The notes under the pieces are model-generated. The model did no database searches. It was not told where the DNA came from and worked only from the letters and a program-made list of their open reading frames with translations. The position numbers and the translations under genes are program-made. Positions 1 to 12,900 of a stretch of DNA of 64,000 nt are shown here, piece by piece. The stretch covers positions 372,001 to 436,000 of the forward strand of contig WPIO01000138.1 of assembly GCA_009760855.2 (NCBI GenBank). Reading direction: 5' to 3'. Position 1 is the stretch's first letter; each line of letters starts with the position of its first letter. The DNA comes from Cristatella mucedo (lineage: Eukaryota; Bryozoa; Phylactolaemata; Cristatellidae).

Positions 1-15
1 CAAGTGGTGGCGCTG
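1..15 (-). CDS. GRIPAP1: Possible start of GRIPAP1 exon 6, cut by the window edge
   Basis: The complement of positions 16-23 reads GATTACAG and is preceded by CTGATTAG, so it has an acceptor and a branch-like sequence. If used, the phase-1 G carried from exon 5 gives Ala-Pro-Pro-Leu. Fifteen bases are too few to prove coding. Confidence 0.25.
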
Positions 16-591
16 CTGTAATCTAATCAGTGCACGGTCCAGACTAGCAGATGATATCACACAACAATAAGTACTCTTCTAATATCTTCATAAGTTTACA
101 TTATTGCTGTCGGAAATGTTCAAGCTGATCCATGCATCCTCTGCTATACTCCATTTTTGACATGCCTTACAGTCTTCATTAGTTTAGCATTATTGACACG
201 GCATATGGCAGCAAAACAAACAAAACCGGTATTATTCAGCAATTCACAGCCTCAAGGAAACTGATGATGGCCAAGCCAGCAGAGATTTAGGATGGAGCAG
301 TAGACAGACGAAACCACGACATATGTCTGGGAGAGGGTTCTGGAATCTAACATGTAAATTCAGATTCGATGACGTATGTGCTGGTGCAATCGGCTGCTGG
401 CACAATCTCTCGGGAGCAGAAGTCAAGACGAGTGATTAAGTCATACTTGGCATAAGTCTATAAGGCTGCTAGCCACAGCCTTTAGCAATGATGGCAGCAG
501 GGGACAAGGCACTAAAAAGTAGGTGGTATCGTTGCTCTCGTTGCTCGAATAAATGCAGACTCGGACGCTCAGAACCGATCGAGCCACGTAC

Positions 592-772
592 CGTCGAGGT
601 GCCTCTGCAGGACAGCATTGGCAGCCCGAAGTCGACGCAGCTCTGATAGCAGCTCACTATCTGCTGCTGGCTGTGGCGCCAGCGCCTCTCCCGCAGCAGC
701 CACCGCTGCAGTTGACACCTGCTTTGGCATCTTCTGTATGAGTGCTTCCAGTTCCTCATTCCTTGCGACCAG
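592..772 (-). CDS. GRIPAP1: GRIPAP1 coding exon 5
   Basis: The exon starts after a polypyrimidine tract and AG (TGACTCCTCCAG) and ends CTCGACG before GTACGT. Its 181 bases enter in phase 0 and leave in phase 1. The product begins [15 protein letters not shown], has an alanine-rich linker with [20 protein letters not shown], and ends in a [16 protein letters not shown] coiled-coil stretch. This agrees with the human order of heptads, a low-complexity linker, then ELLRLQAENTALQ. Confidence 0.88.
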
Positions 773-3700
773 CTGGAGGAGTCAAAATGAACTGGTGAGA
801 GTGCGCTCAGCTAGTGCGCAAGGCATAAGAGACGACAAGCTTAACTCACAGCTCCCACATCGACACTGCACGGCCATACACAGGCACTCTTAATCGGCAC
901 TCCGGGACGCTTCCCTTAGCGCGCACAGTCATTTGCCATGGCGTAGCCTTGCTCAAAAAAAGTTGCATTAATATGCCAACTAAAAAAACATTTGCAGCTA
1001 TTAAATGCCCTGAAGAGTATAAGAAAAAGTTTAGCGTTCTGCAAGCCACTCAAGCACGAAGGGGCGGGAGCAAGGCTTTAGAACACTGCTGTATCAAGCA
1101 GGAGCAGCATCAGTTTTTATAAAAATACTTTAAAATAGGCTCATATGTTGCACAAACACAAGAAATGCCCTCGACGTACATTTACGTTGTGAATATCGAA
1201 CCACAACGATAGGGACGGTTCAGGCATGCTGGAAGGCCGTTTATACAAGACCAGGCAAGCATACCGCTTGGGAGGAGTAGATTGTATCACATGCTTCTAA
1301 CATGCCGCACAGCAAGCAGCATAACCCTATGGGAGGCACACAGAAACATGCATATTTTTGGTCGTTATCCTTGCACACGAACCAAGTTAGCAATGATTTC
1401 CTTGAAACACAATTTCAGCCTACAATGGTGTAAATAGATAGTGAGGTGCGTCTCTAGCCTGTCCATTACGATTGCAACGACATGAAGACCCAAGTCCATT
1501 GCAGCTTAATAAAAATAATAATAATAATTCACTTGATAAAGCGCCCTCAGAGAATCTCTTTCTAGGCGCTTTACATTTGCTGCAAAGGGAAATGCAATTG
1601 AATGGTGAGTAAAATCATGCTTGATAAACAAACGAAATGAATAATATGGTTAGGGGTGACATGCACAGGGTCAGCATGCAAATGTGGTTAGTGGCAGCAT
1701 GCACAGTGTCAGCACGCACAAGCACATCAAGGACGAATCACAGGGACCCACTAAATGCTGTCCTAAATAGGTGTGTTTTTAGGTTCCTTTTAAATGTGGT
1801 CAGGTCAGGGGATGTTCTGACGCAGGTCGGGAGGCAGTTCCCAGGGTTTGGGAGCATACGAACTAAATGCACGGTCTTCAAAGGATATAGGGTTTGTATG
1901 AGATATTTCTAGACTGTTGGATTCCGAAAAGCGGGTGGTACGATGCTTGGCCTGATGGGGTAGTATATCTGACAGATAGGCTGGAGCCATAGAATGAAGG
2001 GACCTAAAAGTGAGCGACAAAACCTTGAAGTCAATCCGTTGCTTGACTGGTAGCCAGTGCAGGTCGGCGAGAAGTGGAGTAATGTGGCAACTGCGACGCT
2101 CACGACAGACAAGCCTAGCTGCAGAGTTTTGCACCAGCTGCAATCGCCTGATCGCACATGCTGGTAGGCCAGTAAGCAGTGAGTTGCAGAAGTCGAGACG
2201 GGATGTCACGAATGCATGGACCAACTTGGACGTGGTATCTTTATCTAAACAAGCCCGAATTTTAGCAATGTTATGAAGCTGAAAATAGGCGGATTTGACT
2301 GTGGAGCTGATATGGTCGTCTAACGAGAGGTCGCTTTGGAATATGACACCTAGATTTCGAGCTGATTCAACTGGAGATATGCTGGCAGAGCCAATTTTGA
2401 GAGTCAGCCTTTCCAATCTCTGGATCACACTGGGTTTGCCCATAGCTAGTAAGTTAGTTTTATCATCGTTACGTTTTAGAAAATTTGCTGCCATCCATGT
2501 GCGGATGTCATCAATGCATGCAGCTAGTGAGTTTAGAGAATTTGAGGTGCTCGAAGGCTGGGAGGGATCAAAGCAAAGGTACAACTGAGTGTCATCCGCA
2601 TAGAAGTGAAAGCCTAGATTGTGCTTGGCAATCACATCAGCAAGAGGCAGAATATAAACCGTGAAAAGAACCGGACCTAGCTTGAAAAGCAAGCAGCAAC
2701 AGCTCTCTTTTCACTAATGCAGACTGACGATCCAAATTGCTTTCCTACGCCCCCTCTTCCCAACTAGCATGGTGACCGAGAGTGTTCATCGGCCTCGTAG
2801 GCATTCTTTCAATCTAAGCTCAGGTTCATATCCACAGTCATCAATCCACTGCAAACATAATAGGTAGTATGCTTGTACATAGCTATACCAGCAAGCATAA
2901 GCAAGTCGGTTGAACACAAGGGCTTTTCTGCAGGTTCGCTCTTCCAACCTCCATGATACTACGGTTTAATTCTGGTCTGGTATCATTACTTACCGATACA
3001 ATCTGTAAGACACCAGCACTATTGCTTGACACGGTTATTGCAAGATCGCAGGCTATGCAGCAGATGCCCCAGAAAACAGATACAGGCATGATGAGATCCA
3101 GCTAGAATGGCCTACTACCTCAAAAAAAGTGAGGCAGTTATAAGCTGTGTATGAAAGTGGTTGTGAGCATTGAGACCACTCAACAGGTTCAACTGGCAAC
3201 CCACAGGCAATCAACATTTACTCGCATGCCCCAAACTAACATGTGTGTATGCACCAACCTAACAGAACGTACGCTACATAAAGGAAAGGAAAAATAAGTT
3301 TGTTTATGCTTATATTTATTTTAGATTTTATATTTTGGACTGTGGGAGCTAACGTGCTAATAAAATGTACACGAGCTACTCCTATGAGTAAGAAGGGTTC
3401 GAAAGGTTCTAATGGCTAACAGCTAGTAAGCTCATCTAAGATGCTAATCAAGGTGTTAACCGTTTGATAGCAGCCAGAAATGTCATGACAAGTGCCAAGT
3501 CCACTTCTGCAACTCTTTTTACCTTCACAAGTTATATTCTCCCTCTTGCCAATGATTTTACCAAGTACAATATAAGCTTTAGTTATTAATGCAGATGACA
3601 CAAAACTGTTCTTGTGCTTTGATCCTCTCCTGACTTTTGTCAACTCCAACTCACTCAGCCCCCTGCAGTATGCTTTTGGTACTGACATTAATACTTGGCT

Positions 3701-3955
3701 GGCAGCAAATTTTCTCAAATTAAATGACGACAAGACCAAATTACTAAGTAGGGGCAAATCGATTGTTGGACATTCCCCCCCCCCGACATTTCCCCCTTGT
3801 AGACCCTAGGATATTTGCCCCTCCCGATACCCCCCCGTGGGACATTTCCCTATATGTTGATGAATGTATTACTAAGAATACACACACACACACTCACGCA
3901 CGCGCACACACACATATATCTATCTATATATATATCTATCTATATCTATACATAT

Positions 3956-3986
<31 letters not shown>

Positions 3987-6900
3987 ATCAAATGAAGTTC
4001 ACTATCTATTAAAATAAAATCAACTCAGTATAATTAGATGGATGGATTGGAAGGATGTCATCGTTACGCCTTAATACGCATGCATTAAAGCCCGGAATAC
4101 GATCAAGGGAGGATTTAGATGGCGGAAGGTACAGCCTGCCCTAAACACCAAACCCTAAACTCTAAAACCCTCAATATTAAACCCTAAAACCCTAAACCAT
4201 ATACAGGGAAATGTCAGAGGGGACGTCCAGGGGGGAAATGTTCGTAGCCCTGGCAAATCTAGTGTTGCTCAGAAATTGAAAAGTTTAACCCTCCACACGG
4301 GCTCAACCAGCATATCACCTGTATACAATCTAGGTGTTCTGTTCCAAAGCAACCTTGCACTATACAGCCACATAAACTCCATAGTCAAGACTGCCAGCTT
4401 TCACTTGCTTAACATTTCACAAAATCGGGATTGCTTGGATAAGGACAAGACAGCCGAGCTAGTCCATGCACTTATGAGACACATGGTCAGAACTTTGTAA
4501 CTGGCTACTTGCGGGTCTTCCAGGCTGCCTTTGCACTAAGAAGCTGAGTGCAAGTCGGTGACAAAGGCAGGCCCAGCATAGCCATGCTCCACCGGTTGCC
4601 AAACCATAAGCACTGTTTAAGCCATGCAAGATAAGTAATCTCTCACCACCATGCCTACTGCACGTGTAAAACAGTTTTACAACCAATGTTCATACCAATA
4701 GACTATTCCGACAAAATTTCGTGCCACTGTAGTTGATTGCAATAGAGTGTGACATTGTGCCGGGCGCAGCAGTCAATTGCATGCGACCATGTGGATGTCA
4801 GCCATGGCACTAGCTTGTGTAGGGGCACTTGAAAGATAGCGTAGGGTAGTATGCAATCCAAACTGGGAGCTACTGATGCCTATTTCTATAGGATTTGAAT
4901 TATTGGCCAGCGTCTTTGCTGCCCATTAGCATGGGACCGTGCAAGTGCAATGGGACAAAATTTGATGGGTACGTTGTGCTGTGCACTGCGGTAATTCGTT
5001 TCACCATGCTCAAATGCATCCTTAACAACAAGTGATTGCTAAATATGTAAGTATGGCCCTTAACGACGAATACAAGTAAAGAAGTAACTTCAAAGTACAG
5101 ATTCATAAATACCGCGAATTCGTGTTTAGTCGACAACCACTACCGGCTAGTGGCCGCTTACCATTATGTCTCAGCCTTGGGGTAAGGTACTTGCACTTCA
5201 CGACCTAGGTCGTGCGGTTGAGTCCTTCAGCAGACAATCCTTTAATGCCTGCTACATATGGCGGGGGGGGGGGGGGGGTAGATAGCTGCTACAGCCTTTC
5301 TCTATGAAAATGAGGCTATTGGATCAGATAGGCAGACTAATACATTGTAACTAGGTATATATGGCTACCAACCAGTTCCACGATCGGCTGACCGTAGTCT
5401 AGTTAGTAAATGTATGCTCTTAGCCACAGGGTTTCTGGTCTTATACATTCAAATTACAGAGAGAAATCTGGGAGGCTACCAAAGTCACGAGAGCCTGGGT
5501 TCAATGACACTTTCAGAACATGAGCACACCTTCTTGAGACACCTAATACTAAACTACAAACTCAACCATTTTATAATAATAATAATAATGCACTTGATAA
5601 AGCGCCCTCAGAGAATCTCTTTCTAGGTGCTTTACATTTGCTGCAAAGGGAAATGCAATTGAATGGTGCGTAATATCATGCTTGATAAACAAACAAAATG
5701 AATAACATGGTTATGGGTGACATGCACAGGGTCAGCATGCAAGTTTGGTTAGTGGCCGCATGCACAGTGTCAGCACGCATAAGCACATCAAGGACGAATC
5801 ACAGGGACCCACTAAATGCTGTCCTAAATAGGTGTCTTTTAAAACTCCTTTTAAATGTGGTCACGTCAGGGGATGCTCTGACGCAGGTCGGGAGGCAGTT
5901 CCCAGGCTTTGGGAGCATACGAACTAAATGCACGGTCTCCAAAGGATTTGAGGTTTGTACGAGGTATTGGTAGATTGTTGGATTCCGAAAAGCGGGTGGT
6001 ATGCTGCTTGGCCTGGCGGGGAATATCTCTATCAGCAAACACGATTTTCTTAACTACAAAAGTTCTGGATTCGAACAAGCACCTGAGCATCATAGTCTTA
6101 GCTAAAAAAATAAGGCAGCACGATGGTACAATAATAGATAGCAATTATCGGATAAGAGGCAAGCGTGGGGAAAACAGGCACATTAGCGATGTACACAAAA
6201 TAAGGGTCACATTCTGGAATGGAATGACCAACTGACAGAGGAAGAGTGGTACTTATGCCGGGGACTTTACCAACACTTCTGACGGATTTGTATCAAAACC
6301 CTGTTAATATAAGCAGTTAGCACGCTCCACATTTGCACAGATGTAGAAAAGAAAGCACTGGTATTACCAAAGACAGCTGCTGACGATGAAAGGTTTCAAT
6401 GAGTGCAAGCCAGTTCAAGAGAAAGGCTGTGCAAGCAGTTAGTTAGAAAAACACGAAACCCTCACGACTGCCAGGGGACTTTCACACTGTAAATTTGCTC
6501 AGCACGTAAGCCAACGGTAACGACGCAAGCCACGTTCATACACTGCCAGAAGGTTTAAGTGTTGTGCCTCAAGCAGTTAACTTGGTCGGTGTGAGAGTCT
6601 GATTTACTTAGATGCAGCACTTTCTCAAAACTAGGAGATTCAAGCTAGCCATGCTTCAAATGTAGATTCTTTTAAATTCAAGTGAAAGAGAACAGCAGCA
6701 AAATTTTAATACATTTTTCAGTACATATTAAGTTCATATTAGCTTCAGTTAATTTAAATTCCCATGACTAGCCAGACCCTTCGGCCGTAACGCAGGCATT
6801 CTAAGCAGAATTTGAATGAGGATTTTTTGGTGCACAGAACACCAACCAAGGAAGAAAATGACACTTTTCACACATTCAACTATAAGCTTTGTTGAATGTA

Positions 6901-9900
6901 AGCATTTTGGTTAGTAACTCCAGATTTGACATTTCGGTAAGTCACCGGCGGTGACGGTAGTACAATCCTAAATTACTGTCGATTATGCCCACCCGGCGTA
7001 AAGTAAGGAGAATGAAACGTTGCAAATTTAGACTATGCACTCCTGAAGAATAGCTACACACGTAGAGGACTTTGACAGACTGATCCAGCATTAGCACACA
7101 TAATTCAATAAGTATATGATCTTCTTGACCGACCGTTACTGTAATTATGTACTGTGTTAGCAGGTTGCGCGAGGACATTATGACAAACAAGGCGTCCATG
7201 CAGGCCTACCCATACACAAGTACAGCCACACATGATAATGCATACATGAACATGCATACGTTGTATGCACACTCATGCTTGCACAAATGCACTCAGGTTA
7301 AGTTCACGTGTGAAGCGCACACACGCACAAGCAAGCAAGATACACAATGCCTAACTAGACACCTTGCATTTAGTATGCAGGAAAAGATCCACACCAGTTG
7401 GCTTGTAAAAACATGTACAATTTCAGCAGGATAGGCACACAAAGAAAAAATTCACACGGGCCCAGCAAATGCTGTAAGAAAGAGATACTGTTTTATCTCC
7501 TTTTTAATACTCTGCAGTTTCCCATGGCTCACGCGAAGCATTAGTAACTGCCAGCAGTCGCTCAGTAGCCAGACGTAACAGATGTAAGATTCAAGGCGAC
7601 TTGCCGTGGGAGAGACATTCCTAGAATAACCCTTCCAAGTATGCCCAAGATAGGCTTCTGCCCTTCAGCTACCTAGCACAGCGAGGTCATTCTCGTCGAA
7701 AAGTCACATTACTAGAAAGCCATTTGCGATAGCAATATTTCAAAAGAAACACTTCCATCTCATGAAATCCATCTACAAGCAGAAACCGTTCTGAAAGCCG
7801 ACACTTAATCATATTGCCAAGGGGTAGAATAGCTGCCATTGACAGAGGGCTAGCATGCTTCAAAAGCAGGTCAGCTAGCTTATCCAGGTGGCCAGCCTAA
7901 TGCATTATGTAACAACAACGTACACCTAATTAAGATCTTCAGACAAGTAATAGCACGCTATTCCGAGAAGGCAATCCTTGATAAGACACAAGTAGGTTTA
8001 CTTACTAGGTGGCATAAGGCCATCTGCTATAGCTAATTAGATTAATCACTAGCCACACTTCCGAGAGTCAGAAGACCAGAGCAGGGCAAAGGCAAGGCTG
8101 ATTCTACAGCCTCACTTGTGTAGGCAGCAGAAGAGCATTAGCTGCTACTATTCAGCGGGCACCGTGCAATAAAGATGCCAGCATCAGGACTCAAACCTTC
8201 AACCTTAGTCGTTAAGTGAAAGCAACGTAACTATGGGTTAAGACCTAGAGTAGGTACCAAGAATGCAGATGGAAGAGTGCATGTACACAAAAAAAGGTGC
8301 TAACTAACACATGTAGCCGAAACATTACCACATACATGCGTTCACGTGCACAAACTAACACGTGCAACAAACAAAAAACCCAAGGTTGCAACACATAGCA
8401 CAAATGCACGCACACACGTGCATGCACAACACATAAACACCTGGACAAGCATCAAGCGCATACACGGGATTAAGGCTACTCTTTGATATGCATGCCATTT
8501 CGAAGATGGAAGTGGGAAGGGGAAGCAAAAGTGCACGAGCTCAACGATGCCATTAAGTTGCTCTCCAGGGAAACGATCAAGCACACACGGCTGAAGAAAA
8601 TCGGTAGCAGTCCCGTGAATGAGAGCTTTTGGTTCCTGGTATGAGCTGACATGAGCAGTATGTCCTTCGAGCGGCTGCTCTACCATATCGCTGTGCAGCC
8701 ATGCTGCAGCATCTAGTTCAGTAGCAGTTCAAATGCAGTGGTTGGATATTTACTAGACACTGACAGCTCAGAAAATTTAATGCACTTACCGACATAACAA
8801 AAAGATACCCCATGCGTACACACGACGATGCTACTGCGCTACTAAGGTAACTCAGGCTGGCTAGCAAGCTGAGCCTCTTGTGCAAATTTGCTTGCACCGA
8901 GTCCCCGAGCCTCCTTCCTGCAAGCCGGATTGAACACAAAGAACAGTTTGCAAGAGTGTCTAGCTACTATGCTGTTCCTACTTTTATGCAGGAACAGCTG
9001 CTGCTGGGGGGTGGGGGGTTAAGTAATCAGTGATGCCAAGGGGCTTCCTCCACACATAAGCCTATGGTAGGCCTGACTGGAGAGGAGCAAGACAAGAGGT
9101 CACTAATGATGAGGGCATTAATCATGAGTTACAATGGCAGTAATCAGGAGCCTAAGTCTGCCGTCGTCCAAACAAGCCTCGGCTTCATATACACACAGAG
9201 CAACATGCACAGCAATCGACGTTAGCTTATGCCAATGAAAGATGACAAGTGCAGCAAAAAAGCAGCATAGTCAGCCTCGAAAGAAAAGCAACCGGTTTAG
9301 ATCACAAGATCAGCAACCTTCAACCAGTAAGGCATTGAGAAGCCGTTATGTGAACACAGCCCTGTATGTGAACACAAGTCTATGCATGCCCCCTCTCCCT
9401 TAAGGGTAACTTCTGCCGGTCTGCCAGGTTCGATCTAACTGCATTAATGTCGGTTGGCAAAGGAGAAGACTCAAGAGATATAAATCCTTGTACTTTCACA
9501 AGTAATTGAATGTATCACATTGATTGACAAGGTTAGACGGTAGGCTTAAGTTTGGCTGCCTAAAAAGCTGCCATCCACTCAAGAGCATTCAAGCATCTTG
9601 CAAACAGGCTCACGAACAGTCAAAAAATAAAGCTGATTCGCTGATGTACACCAAGTTAACGAAATAGCAGGCAAGCAGATTGACCGGCTAGCTCACTGTT
9701 GACAGCTCCTGCATGAGTGTGGCATTCTGCAGTCGGAACTCATCCTCTTGGCTGTGAAGCTTCTGCTGAAGACTTTCATTGTCCAGCAGCAGCAGCTCCC
9801 AGTCCTTGGCCTTCTTGTTCTTGGACAGAGCCTATGCAAAAAAACACGTGCCTGCAGCAGCTGCTGAGCCCATGCTTTCTTTCACCTGAAAAAAAGCTAC

Positions 9901-12900
9901 CAAAGGGTGGATCTGGACTTACAGGCTCATTTGCCTTCAGAACCAATAAGATTAATGACGATAAGAAATCGAGTGTGTGTGTGCGTATGTGTATGTGTGT
10001 TCGTGTGTGCACACTAACTGAGCCACGAGGTAACAGCCTGGGTTCAAGCAGATCATATCTGATGGGTCATCACACAGACGTACATAAGCATCAAGTGCAC
10101 CTTGCAATATGATGCTGACTCTTAGCAAAATTGCCATGTTCACACATAAATAAAGAGCCGGGTACCTTGTTGGCCCTCTGAAGATCTTTATCGGTTGCTT
10201 CAAATTTATTTTTGATATTGGTCAGTTCTAAAACAGTGCACACATGATGTTCAACAAAGCACAGGCTGGTCCAAAGGATACTGCAGTAGCTGTGGCTGCC
10301 GACAGAAAACGAAAAGAAACATATGCATAATGGCAGAACAGATCGCTAAGCAACTCGACCTGTTTCCAACAGCCGGCACCTGTCAGTCAATTGGTAGTTC
10401 TGACCTCGGAGATCAATGAGCTGCAGCTGAAAGACCAATAGGACACACCAATCAAACAGCTGACAAGTACCACTGCTCCCCGGGGTACGAAATGCACACG
10501 AAAGTTCCTTTTTTAAGGGGCGCTTAGTGGTACAGCTATGCCCCCAGCACAAGGTAAGTTGACTGTCAACTGTCACCAGCTGCAGTGCAAACCTATAGGG
10601 CGGAGTATTAAAATTTCGGCAATGCATGGCCGACAGCTGAAAGAGATTAATGACAACAGCACAAACATTAACCAAATTAGCACAGCTTATGCAGCCTAAA
10701 TGATGGTCATGACAATTTCAAAACCCGGCTGGTCCTATAGTTCCAATCGCAAGTCAGAATTAAACAGAACACAGCCTCAGCAAGTTTCTAGCCTTCTTTG
10801 CACCACGGTCAGGGTAACCAACATTACCTTTTCTGAAGAATGTTGATACTTTTAACATTTAGTTTATGGGTACTAAAATGGCCAGCAAATAGATTAAGAG
10901 TCATGAATTCAGGACAAAAGTGGTTCTGAGTTCGTATCCGTCATGATTTTTTTCAACGACCTGCAAACTAACTGGGCTGGCAGAGCACCAGCAAACGATG
11001 GTATCCTAGGTAATGGCCCGCAACACTTAGCCTATCCAGAAGTGTAAATATTGTGTAAAACCTAATTGTGTGTATGTATGTATCTCCGTTTGTAACTCCA
11101 CAAAGAATATGTGGGTGTTCAGCAGGAGAGTTTTGTATAATCCACTCACAGCTTAAACGGCTTTGGGTATGCATTCGGTAGCCAACAGACTCCATCTCAC
11201 ACAACAAGGAGAATGTGAGAAGCATAGCTGAGTCGGGAGAGAGGTTGAGGTAGTAAATAGCATGTAAGTAGCAGCTCAGGAAGGCTGGAAAGGACATGCC
11301 ATACATAGTCAATCTATCCTTGCGCTACCTAGCAGTGCCCAAAAATACGATGAAAGTTGGTTACAAGCAACAGGAAACCGAAAAATGCTGTTAACCTAAA
11401 AAATGGTGAATATGCCAGCTAATATGGTCTGATTTCAAGGTTTATTGTTTGCACTAAGCTAGAAAGTAGGAATAACATATCGGCACTAATAACAATAATA
11501 AATTTGTATAGAACCATCCGAGAACTATAACCTCTTTCTAGGTTCTTTACGCATGCTGTAAAGGAAGCGTGATCTAATGGCTAGTGGTAACCTGAACAAT
11601 GTCAACAAGGATAACCTGGTTAGAGGTGGCATGCACTGTGTCCACATGTAAATACTGTTAGTGGTAGCATGCACAGTGTCAGCATGCATAAACACACAAA
11701 GGACGAATCGCAAGGACCCAACAAATGCTGTGAAAAACGTGTGCTTGCTTCTATTAAAATGTTGTCAAGTCAGGGGATGTCATGACATCAGTTGGGAGTG
11801 AGATTCAGGCTTTGGGAGCAAACGAACTAAAGGAAGGTCTCCAAACGATTTGAGGTTTGTATGAGGTATACTTAAATGAGTTGATTTAGAAAAGTGAGTA
11901 CTATGATGCCTAGCCAGGTGGGGAAATAGTTCAGATGGGTTGGCTGGAACCAGATAATGAAGGGACCTAAAAGTGAGTGACAGAACCTTGAAGTCAATAC
12001 TTCATAACATTGCTAAAATTCGGGCATGTTAAGATAAGGATACCACGTCCAAGTTGGTCCATGCATTCGTGTCATCCCGTCTCGACTTCTGCAACTCACT
12101 GCTCGCTGGCCTACCGGCATGTGCGATCAGGCGATTGCAGCTGGTGAAAAACTCTGCAGCTAGGCTTGTCTGTCGAGAGCATCTCAGTTGCCACATTACT
12201 CCACTTCTCGCCGACCTGCACTGGCTACCAGTCAAGCAACAGATTGACTTCAAGGTTTGGTCGCTCACTTTTAGGTCACTTCATTCTTTGGCTCCAGCCT
12301 ATCTCTCAGATATACTCCCCCATCAGGCCAAGCATCGTACCACTCGCTTTTCGGAATCCAACAGTCTACAAATACCTCGCACAAACCTCAAATCCTTTGG
12401 AGACCGTGCATTTAGTTCGTATGCTCACAAAGCCTGGAACTCCCTCCTGACCTGCATCAGAACATCCCCTGACCTGATCACTTTTAAAAAGAACTTAAAA
12501 ACACCTATTTAGGACAGCATTTAGTGGGTCCCTGTGATTCGTCCCTCATGTGCTTATGCGTGCTGACACTTTGCATGCTGCCACTAACCACATTTGCATG
12601 CTGACCATGTGCATGTCACCCCTAACCATGTTATTCATTTTGTTTGTTTATCAAGCATGATTTTACTCACCATTCAATTGCATTTCCCTTTGCAGCAAAT
12701 GTAAAGCGCCTGGAGAGAGATTAAGTTCCCTGAGGGCGCTTTATCAAGTGAATTATTATTATTATTATTAATACGCTAGTGTGCGATGCTACTGGATAAC
12801 TCCCAGCAGGCCTGAGGCTCCTGATACTCAGCTGCACTGGTTTTTCGTTCTGGCAAGCCGGAGCATGGAGAATTAAGGAAGGACATTTTTTGCGCAGGGG

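Larger units (their letters stand above)
3761..4251. mobile_element. Nonautonomous DNA transposon-like insert with 7-8 bp target duplication
   Basis: The insert interrupts an L2 copy exactly between two copies of GGCAAATC (3753-3760 and 4252-4259). Its ends carry imperfect inverted motifs: GGACATTCCCCCC and GGGACATTTCCCTATAT on the left against AACATTTCCCCCC and GACATTTCCCTGTATAT on the complement of the right end. An 8-bp duplication and a CAGGGCTACGAA terminus would suit the hAT superfamily. There is no transposase. The middle holds a CA/TA/TG microsatellite and CCCTAAA-like repeats. Confidence 0.55.
3585..4550 (+). mobile_element. Degenerate L2 retrotransposon fragment, split by an insertion
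   Basis: The plus strand reads [15 protein letters not shown], then [21 protein letters not shown], which is the L2 reverse transcriptase around its catalytic DD. After an interruption at 3761-4251 it resumes with [24 protein letters not shown] and [14 protein letters not shown]. No (ATT)n tail remains. It lies opposite in strand to the copy at 1509-2685. Confidence 0.75.

Noticed and set aside
1637-1912. Recurrent 90-codon frame beginning MNNMV, also at 5698 and 30401
   Set aside because: It is the antisense of the L2 coding end and 3' untranslated region, not a separate gene family.
4141-4197. CCCTAAA repeats as a telomere or interstitial telomere
   Set aside because: Only a few degenerate units, confined inside a small insert with target duplications; animal telomeres usually use TTAGGG.
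9717-10112. 131-codon plus-strand open frame
   Set aside because: It is the antisense of GRIPAP1 exon 4 and its flanks.
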